Assembly (NCBI GenBank): GCA_030549495.1
Contig: JAUIRK010000991.1
Coordinates: forward strand, 1-64,000
Direction: 5' to 3'
Source: Nectonema munidae
Taxonomy: Eukaryota; Nematomorpha; Nectonematoida; Nectonematidae
Length of the DNA stretch: 64,000 nt
Position numbers and translations under genes: made by a program. Below, in pieces: positions 56,250-64,000 of this stretch (position 1 is the first letter of the stretch; every line of letters starts with the position of its first letter). The notes below the pieces were generated by a model. That model made no database searches. It saw nothing but the letters and a program-made list of their open reading frames with translations, and was not told the origin of the DNA.

Positions 56250-57265
56250 GGTTGAAAAAAGTTCTTCCATGCATTGCACTCACAAATAAGATTATAAAGT
56301 GATTCAAAGATATCTTGAGATCTTCCACTTGAACAAATTAAAATAGCAAGACGTAGTTCTCTTTTGCTATTAGTAAGGCAACTTGATATTCTTTCTTTTC
56401 AATTTTTTTTGCCATCAAAATGCAAACAAAATTTTTCTTCAGAAATTAGTTCCATGAGGCGATTTTTAATTATTTTTCCATTGATTATTGTTTTACGCCA
56501 GACCCCAGATTGAGAAGGTGTTGGTACACTGAAACCCTCCTTAGAAAGACTTTTTAGTATATTTGAAGACTTTCGGGTGAAAGAGAGTGTGCGACACAAG
56601 TTTGGCAGCAGAAGATGTCGAGTGGCGTCTTTTTCTTTTTGTAAAAAACTCTTCCTGGAGATTGTCGGGAATGTATTCATCGTTGCTACTTTGTTCCTGA
56701 CTATCACTTGAATCCAATGCAGCGTTTTGAATTGTTGTGACTGGTGAAAAGGTACTCTTAATTCGTTTTGATGGATGAATTGAAGAGACTGCTGCTATTT
56801 TGCAGGTGGTATATCCTACTTTTCCTTTTGATTTGATTTGTTTTTTATAGAGTTCTTTGTCTTGACTACAGAGCCAATCACTGTTTGCTTTTGCAATATC
56901 AAAAAGAAAAGAAAGATAGTCTTCATATTCTTTTGAAGGTCTTTTTTTATATTTCTCAAAGGAGGTAATAAGTTTGTTGATTTTTGTAGACACTTGTTCG
57001 GAAAGAACAGGAAAATTTAACTTTTCCCAAAGCTTCAATACTTCTAAAGAAAATTTTTTTATTCGGTCATGACGTCCTTTTATTTCATCATAAAGTCCCA
57101 AGAACCTCCCAACTTGTTTCAAAACATTCTGCATAATGTTTCACTTATATTATCCTTCAGTTCTGGTATACAAGGACGACGCTTAGTATTTGCTTTTAAA
57201 TTTTTTGTCCAGTTTTTTCCGTTCATTTTCACAGCAAATTTTGACATTTTAGTTTGAGACGACAT
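56250..57265 (-). pseudogene. transposon-like gene of an unnamed family (HFDGK type)
   Basis: Minus strand. It starts MSSQTKMSKFAVKMNGKNWT (ATG at 57265) and reads to about 57130, then shifts frame into 57134-56541: FSLEVLKLWEKLNFPVLSEQ, YEDYLSFLFDIAKANSDWLC and a basic linker. It shifts again near 56650 into 56707-56399: KNRLMELISEEKFCLHFDGK, then a stop at about 56399 and continued sense SKRELRLAILICSSGRSQDI, FESLYNLICECNAW. I know this arrangement (IW...FDI...HWDGK) from uncharacterised repeated arthropod genes but no name or reaction. A transposase is a reasonable guess: HFDGK would supply an acidic residue early in an RNase-H-like fold. C-terminal part absent. Confidence 0.5.
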
Positions 57266-57269
57266 TTTT

Positions 57270-58160
57270 AATATGACGTAAAATAATTTTTAAACCTAAA
57301 AAAATTAGAATATTTTATAAGAATAATGCAAAAATTTACACAGATGTATGTTCCTAAACTTTTATAAAAAAAACTTATGAAAATAATTTTTATCAATAGC
57401 TCTGAGCCAGATGTTTTATTTATAATATTTGAAAAAAACAAACCATAAACCTTATATTTATATCTTCATTTTTGTTTATTGCTATTTATATCACTGTCAT
57501 TACATATATTTCTTGTATCTTGTGGACCATCTACATGAAAAGGTAATGTAACATGAGGCACGGGAGGTTTTTTCATTAACTAAAGAAATAATACCTGAAA
57601 AAATATATTTTAGGTAAAAGTTCATCTAATGTTATATTAGGAGAGCAAAAATTGTGAAAATTTTTTTTTAGTCATAACCATTGTCCATCGCTGAAAAAAT
57701 AGTCACGCGCAAAAATAGAATTTTTGTTACACTTTCGCAGCAGTAGCCATGAGTACGTGTATTTCCAGCCAACCCTCATAAAAGCCACCGTTAGGTACTG
57801 CTGACTTTATGTGTAGGCTTACCTTTTGTATCATTATATACACCAGGGGTATTGGACGTTATCGCCACACGGGGAGCTTTATAACAAGTTAACAAAGATG
57901 AACTGTATTTCAAAAACTTGAAGAAAAAACAAAAAAAGTAGTTTAATTAATATTTCTAAAAGTTCAAACAATCTTGTAGAGTAAAAGTATCCAAGTTTAC
58001 CTTCTATAACTTATTTTCAACTGTTTAACGTATTTTTTTATAGATTTTATTTTCCACTTGTTATACAATTTATATACTTTTACGCTATCACTTAGTGAAT
58101 TGAAAACTAATTCTTATAAATTTTAGGTTTGTAGCAAATATTCTTAAACATTTTAGATTT
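57270..58160. other. spacer without clear features
   Basis: AT-rich sequence with a GC-richer patch at 57730-57890 (AGGGGTATTGGACG near 57844) that may be a decayed transposon end. Nothing firm. Confidence 0.35.
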
Positions 58161-59250
58161 TCAGTTTTTATTTCTCTTCAATTTATTAAATCTGAAAATG
58201 GAAAGGAAAAGCTCTATTTAAACGGTTATTTGTTTTTTAAAGAAAAGCAAAAAATTGCGAATGTATACTGGAATTGTGTAAACTATCAAAAAACTAGGTG
58301 TCGTGCGCTGGTGAATACTTCTGGTGACAATGTTGTGATGGACCATTGTGAACAGCATAATCACATTGCTGATGCTGTTGCAATTGAAGCTTCTATAGTT
58401 TGTGAAAAAATTCGAGAAAAAGCACAAAATACAAGAGAATCTCCTCACTCAATTTTATCTTCTGTGTTGGACGCTTGCAGTCAAGAAGCCATACCGCAAT
58501 TGCCCACTATAAATAATATGAAATGAAGCATGAGAAATATATGATCAAAAAAGAATGAAGACCAGCTCTTTCAACGCACCGTAGAGACATCCATTTCCCT
58601 CTTAATCTTACGAAGTTATCAAGCGCTGAAGAGTTTTTATATTTCGACTCCGGACATGAAGAAAACCGTATCTTAATTTTTTCGACTCATAAAAATATGC
58701 AACTTTTAATGAACAGTAGACATTGGTATGCTGATGTAACATTTAAAGTAGTTCCCTTCTGTTCTATCAATTGTATACTCTGCATGGATTTGAAAAAACG
58801 AATCTATCCCATTAGTATACGCTCTGTTGACAAATAAATGCTCAGAAACTTATACGAGCTTTCTCAGAAGTATTAAAAATTTGACCTTACTCACAATCCA
58901 GAATCAGTGATACTTGGTTTTGAAAAGCCAATGATAAAGCTCTGAGTGAAATTTTTCCCGCGATAAAGCAACGAGGGTGTATTTTTCATTTTGCACAATA
59001 TACTATGCGTGCTATACAAAATTATGTGTTAAAGAGTCAGTATGAAACTGACTCGGAATTCGCATTACACATGCGAATGCTGTGTGCTTTGGCATATGTG
59101 CCTGTCCATAAAGTTACAGGGACTTTTAAAGAATTAATTGATACCGAAATTATAGCTCTTGAAGCTCAAGAAATCTTGATCGCAGACGCCGGCGTTGACC
59201 TCCAAAATTTGATCATGAAATGTGGAACGTATACGATTCAGTTTTGAGCG
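58160..59250 (+). pseudogene. FLYWCH/MULE transposase remnant (Phantom-like)
   Basis: Plus strand. 58185-58526 encodes a FLYWCH zinc finger (SENGKEKLYLNGYLFFKEKQ, YWNCVNYQKTRCRAL, HCEQHNH), the DNA-binding domain typical of Phantom-type MULE transposases. Next, LMNSRHWYADVTFKVVP (about 58708-58758) gives the first catalytic aspartate in DVTF. After frame changes, NPESVILGFEKPM (about 58898) and RGCIFHFAQYTMRAIQNYVL (about 58972) match the block with the second acidic residue (D/E-x-E-x-AxxxA...C-x-FH). Stops and frameshifts lie near 58525, 58760, 58838 and 58945. The third acidic residue is not evident. Distinct from the MULE at 1-8241. Confidence 0.75.
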
Positions 59251-59572
59251 ATTTACGCAAAACAAACAATTCAGTGAAAAGATGGCATCCCGGCTTTGAA
59301 TCACAACTGACAGCTTTTCATCCAGACATATGGAAATTCTAATGCAGCCAAAATGAAACAACAGTTTGCTGGCAATAAAACCCCCAAGAAGAAAAGAAAA
59401 TACCGCGATCGTGCAGAGAGAGTAAGAATATCGTATCAACTTTTAATCCTGAAAAGCCTCTCATTTCTTATTTGAAAGCAATTGTCCATTATTTCCTTTT
59501 AAAATTTCAAAGCTATTTTATTTTTAATAAAACTTCTCATTTTTAATTTATTGTGTGGTTTCCCTCATTTAA

Positions 59573-59650
59573 ATCGGTGAATTGACACATCGCTGATTTG
59601 ACAGTCGGTGAATTGAGGTCGATGAGTTGAATTCGGTGAATTTACCGGAT
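59573..59650. repeat. short iterated GGTGAATT motif
   Basis: TCGGTGAATTGA-type motifs at 59573, 59605 and 59632, with variants GCTGATTTGACA and CGATGAGTTGA between them. They lie about 330 bases past the FLYWCH/MULE coding remnant and may be its subterminal repeats. Confidence 0.5.
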
Positions 59651-59654
59651 ACGT

Positions 59655-59895
59655 TATATTATATACTACCTTGAAAATTTATAATTATATACAGTTTTGA
59701 ACGTATAACACTTTATATCCTTAATTTTTCCAATAATCATGGCTACTTTTTAGAAAATGTTAATCAAATTTTGATTAATCAGAAATATATCTAATAAAAT
59801 ATTCCTTCAAATTTTACATAAAATATATGTTTTTTACTATATATGTTTATAATAAATCGGCCATCCTAGTTTCATTTCTGAACTCATTTTTCACA
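59655..59895. repeat. isolated fragment of the piggyBac-like repeat
   Basis: Closely follows the sequence at 35500-35740 (TATACAGTTTTGAACGTATA, AATCATGGCTACTTTTTAGA, AAATCGGCCAT, CATTTCTGAACTCATTT) but has neither terminus. Confidence 0.85.
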
Positions 59896-60124
59896 TCCTT
59901 CTTTAAATTACGAAGCAAAAATTATGCTTGAGGAAAAATATATTGGTAGTTGTTTATTCAAAAGAAAAATATTTTGCGTATAAATATAATAATAAATTAG
60001 ATTGAAAAGTAATAAAGAGATAATAAATAATAATCTAGTTATTATAGCTAGATAATAAAATAGATTCGCCAAAACAAGAAAAAGTTTATAATTAAAAATT
60101 TTATTCAGTCCAGCAAAATCACAT

Positions 60125-61020
60125 TCCTCAAAGTCAAATTCATTTACGAGCTCTTCATCTACCTCGGTTAAAAAGTCATCATATGGGCCCTCTTCATCCG
60201 ATAGTGTACCATTGATTTCGTAGTCTTCATCATTTTCCCAAATGAGAGTGCTCTCGGCGCCATCCATTGCATTCGAAATACAGCATTCCTTGAAAGAATA
60301 TTCAATCATTGAAGGTTCTATATTATTCCATGCTTTTTCGACAAATACACAAGGATTATAAAGTGAAGGAGGACGCATATTTCTGGCTTTTGTAAATGAT
60401 TTTTCCGCCCTAGTAAACCATTCATTCCGCTGCACTCGCATATGATTTTAAAGGGCTTATTTAAACACACGTCTAGTCTAGAGGTTGCACAGACGCCAAT
60501 CCTCCGGGAATAATAGCCAAGTCAGTTATATTTGTCGATAATCTTCTATTAGCATCAGTAGACAAATAGGGCTAAAACATATCCCATACTAATAAGCATG
60601 GACAAAAACTCCTTTGGGAAAAAAGGTTTCGGCATCGACTTTCGCTTGAAAATAACCATATGTTGCAATTTCGTACCATCTGCCATGCAAGCTAATACAA
60701 CAGTAAATCGAGCTTTCTCGTGGCCTGTAGTTTTTAGAAGAATGGTTTTTTCACCTTTTGAAGATACAGTTCGATTTCCAACCATATCAAAATAAATCGG
60801 TGTTTCATCCATTTTTTTCGATGTTTGAGATTTATTACAAATCTTTCGAAATTGAAAATTTTGCTTTCGAGCTCCTTTGGCAGCTTTCGTGCAATTTTAG
60901 TTTTTCGCTGAATCACAAAGTCATTTCTTTTCATGAATCGATAAAACCGTGATTTAGTGGCTTTAAATCCTTTTGCTTTATCCTGATTGATTTTGCCCAT
61001 TGAAGCGCAAAAATACGAAT
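60125..61020 (-). pseudogene. pogo/Tigger-type transposase with internal deletion
   Basis: Minus strand. Seen in order: INQDKAKGFKATKSRFYRFM and KLPKELESKIFNFERFVINL (CENP-B-type DNA-binding part), MDETPIYFDMVGNRTVSSKG (first catalytic aspartate), KTTGHEKARFTVVLACMADG and FKRKSMPKPFFPKEF. After a gap come AIIPGGLASVQPLDVCLNKP, RNEWFTRAEKSFTKARNMRP and CISNAMDGAESTLIWENDED. Against relatives, the stretch between FPKEF and STDANRR is short by roughly 30-40 residues, which removes the second catalytic aspartate. Small frame changes occur near 60800, 60570 and 60445. It cannot be active. Confidence 0.85.
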
Positions 61021-61024
61021 TTGG

Positions 61025-63100
61025 TTCTGTGTGACCTGCAGAGCCATTCTGACGTCTCTCTCGTATTATATTTGAAACTTATCATGTTTTTTAATTTTAC
61101 GTTCTATTTGGTAAGAAAAACCATATAAAAAATAAGTGATATTTATGATTCATTAACAAAAGTGAAATTTATTTTTAATTGAACTTATAAACCTAATAAA
61201 AGAATAATATCAAACAGTCAGTTGTGCCAAATTTAGCTTATTATACGATATTTTTATTCATTTCCAAGTAGGTATGATAAATTTACAACTAAAACAAACT
61301 CGTCCAAATTATTCTCTGAAGAGTCAAGGATGTAGGTAGAGTTGTATAGAAGTATGAAAAAATGTATAGAAAGTATTAACTAATACGGGGAATTTAGGGT
61401 CATTGAGAGAACATGCATAACAATTCATAAGAGTGCATTCAGATAGGTAAATTTCCCCATACCTTTTTTTTATTTTTTCTTGAATGCACCTTTGTTCAAG
61501 TTTAACATGGACACGATGTGCTAATTTTTGTTGAAAAAATTTGTTTCATAAAATTTAACCTTGTTGTAGAAGAACACTTGGAAATAAGAGATTGTATATT
61601 TAAACTAATGATGTTGAAACTAAAAAGATCTATAGAAGCACAATTAGAAAAACTTGAAGAAAAAAGTAGATTAGAAAGAAGTCTTTGAAAAAAGATAAAT
61701 CAAAAATATCTCTCTATATTATCAGGGTCAGAGGCGTCCGTAGAAAAAAAAGAGAGGGGAGGGGGGGGGGCAAAATTTTCCTAATGTATAGAGATTAACT
61801 CTTGAGCGATGAACGTCTTTCCGGCCTTTCTATGCTTAGTGTCCATCCTAATAAAATAATAGGATGCTTACAAAATTAAAAAACAAAGTGATTCATAAAT
61901 TTGGCAAAAATCCTCGACGAATTCAATTTTTGTTTGAACGGTAGCACAGATAATAATATAATTACGGTATTGATCTGCTAATAAATCTTTTTTTCCCATT
62001 TATTTTCTATCTTTTTGTATTTTGTAGCATTTTTTCACTCTCTATAAAATATAGAGGGGGTGGGCACTCCTATTGTGGACTCCCTTCATCAGGGTATGTA
62101 TTATAATTAGCACTCATCATTAGAAGAATAATTAGTGATTGACTTAACATATTCTAATTTTATTATTACCAAAAGACACTTGTTACAAGTAAAATGTTTA
62201 AGATCTTTTAGATTATTATTTTTCACACAATTACTTTACTTTAAATTGTCCATATCATTTTTCAAATTATATTTCAAATGATATTTAGTACGCTCTTATC
62301 AGTATGCACAAAAGCACATTTGATAGTTGTTTTTTACAGTCTATGACCAAAAGAGAAACATTTTGCACATTGTACATTTGCAATATAGGTAGGTTTAACA
62401 TTTACATCTATTGAATTTAATATATAAATAAAAATGACTATTTAAGACCACTTATCATTTTCTGACTCAGATTAATGAAAGTAAAAAGGTAAAATACTCG
62501 CATCTTTTATTTGACAATAGGGTGTTTCTTTAAAGCATGATGAAGGAGAGACGCATCATTAATTTCAGTTGGAACTAAAACTTTAATCTTGGGATATAAC
62601 TGTTTACTTTTTTTATGAGACATTTTTTCCCTTGAAAAGTGATTTCGTTGTTTTCCTGAGACTTGAGTCATCAGCCAAAGAAATTTTCATTTCTTTGTTT
62701 AATCCAATTTTATACTTATTTTTGATTTAATACAAAAACTAATAAAATGTATAATTTTCTTACTTTCTTTCATAAAGCAAAATATCTTTAGTTTTTTGGG
62801 ATGGTATGAATACAATCTCCTACCCACGAGTAATTTCTTTTAAGCTCTTTCAGCAGGTAAATGATCGCTGAGACTACCGCAAATTTCATCCTGTCTACTT
62901 CTATGAGAGTATAAATATATACAAAAAAAAATTTTTTTTCAACTTCTCATGCTATAATTAGGTTACGATAATAAAAAATAATTTAGACAACATTTTGTAG
63001 AAATTAAACAAAATTTAAAACTCGCTCAAACCCCTTGTTTATTTGCATTAAAAAAATACACAAAAACAGGATTTATATAATACTAATTTTCTATTTTTTC
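61025..63100. other. spacer with one hAT-like G-rich end
   Basis: CAGAGGCGTCCG at 61731 followed by a run of 10 or more G near 61761, similar to 22137. Otherwise AT-rich with nothing recognised. Confidence 0.4.
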
Positions 63101-63104
63101 TTTG

Positions 63105-64000
63105 CTAATAAAAGGATATCTTTTTCTGTGAGCCTGAACTACTTGCAAAAGGTACTGTAGTTAATTTTCATCTTTAGTTAAGGAAGATTTGTAGTGCTCA
63201 ATGAGAGCTACACCTCTTTCTGCGCAGTCATTGACACATTTCAAAGATTTAACTTTTTCCAAAGCTGAAATAAAATTCTTGTTATATTTCCAGGTTTCTG
63301 GATCATAGTTAAAAAATTCAGTAGAAATTTCAAGTATTAGAAAAAAATTTTAAGTTTTTTCAGATACAAAATTTTGAAGAAAGAAAGAAACTGTTTTAAG
63401 TGAAGTAACATTTGAGCGTTTTTGATCACATTGTTTACTCTTGCTACTCATGGCATTTACTATTAGCTTCTTTGTTTCCGGCTAAACTTTCTCATCAAAT
63501 AGAGATAAAGCTATCAATTCTTCACTAAGATACCATAAGTGACGTAAAAACTTGTTTAAGGTTAATTTTTTTGTAATTATCAAGACCTGAATAAAACATA
63601 AATCATTTTTTGGTGTAGAAATCACGTCTTGAGAAGTGAACCAAGCTCTACAATACAATCTGAAAACAAAAATTGAAACATCAAACACACCTTTTTTTCA
63701 TAGTTTGTCATTTTAAATTGATGCTGAAATAAAGTCATTTTTAAACAATAAATGGCCTTCGATAACCATCTAGCATGATGAGTAGCTCCAGGTGGTGAAA
63801 ATTTAACTCCCCGTGGAGGGCACTCTCCAGCAAAAATAACAATGAGCTCTAAAAACTCCCTGTAATCATTTCTCACTTGTATCTTAGAAAGCTGTAACAT
63901 GGCAAAGTCAACAATTACATTCTTTACATCGCAAATTTTATTGAAAATATCTTGATTTGATGTCGCATTTTCGAAGGAAGATTTTTCAATGTTAATCCAT
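63105..64000 (-). pseudogene. transposon-like gene of a second unnamed family, cut by window edge
   Basis: Minus strand; its N-terminal part lies beyond 64000. In order: VRNDYREFLELIVIFAGECP, HHARWLSKAIYCLKMTLFQH, LYCRAWFTSQDVISTPKNDL, LRHLWYLSEELIALSLFDEK, and near the end CAERGVALIEHYKSSLTKDE and LQYLLQVVQAHRKRYP. There is a frame change near 63690 and stops near 63482, 63370 and 63160. I recognise this protein as a repeated, uncharacterised gene type in arthropod and other invertebrate genomes, but know no name or function for it. No catalytic motif is evident in the visible part. Confidence 0.5.

Overview
This is AT-rich eukaryotic DNA with spliced genes, (ATG)n-tailed RTE-type LINEs, FLYWCH/MULE, hAT, piggyBac and pogo transposons and tRNA-derived SINEs. 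That mixture suggests an invertebrate, most likely an arthropod such as a copepod. The species assignment is inference; nothing in the window proves it.

Only one host gene is recognisable. It is a plus-strand mitochondrial tricarboxylate/citrate carrier of the SLC25A1 type. Six coding exons (28147-28376, 29737-29960, 41607-41703, 45467-45590, 46988-47061, 53409-53520) join in frame with canonical GT/AG borders to give 286 residues. The short N-terminal piece that precedes the first carrier repeat in relatives was not found.

Nearly everything else recognisable is mobile DNA. From 1 to about 8241 lies a Mutator-like (MULE) transposon with almost identical long terminal inverted repeats. It encodes a PHD-like finger plus an OTU cysteine-protease domain and a DDE transposase whose key residues all survive. 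From 8.2 to 21 kb are remnants: LINE 3' ends, an intron-bearing hAT transposase, the tail of an LTR-type pol, a piggyBac-like non-autonomous element with internal tandem repeats, a second hAT remnant and two SINEs. From 22 to 27 kb a second copy of the intron-bearing hAT gene is split by a Charlie-like hAT with a perfect 8-bp target duplication.

The carrier introns are also filled with elements. Intron 2 (11.6 kb) holds, in order, an RTE-like LINE on the minus strand, a GC-richer reverse-transcribing fossil, a 3.5-kb TTAA-flanked piggyBac-like element with two internal tandem arrays, a second RTE-like LINE on the plus strand, and the 3' end of a gypsy-like fossil. Intron 3 holds a seven-unit satellite with GCGTCAC motifs and a piggyBac transposase remnant. 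Intron 5 holds another piggyBac remnant and a decayed hAT. Downstream of the gene are two transposon-like genes of families I cannot name (about 56.2-57.3 kb and 63.1 kb to the window edge), a FLYWCH/MULE remnant and an internally deleted pogo/Tigger transposase.

The most unusual items are the OTU-bearing MULE, the piggyBac-like repeats carrying tandem arrays, the intron-bearing hAT lineage and the two unnamed families.
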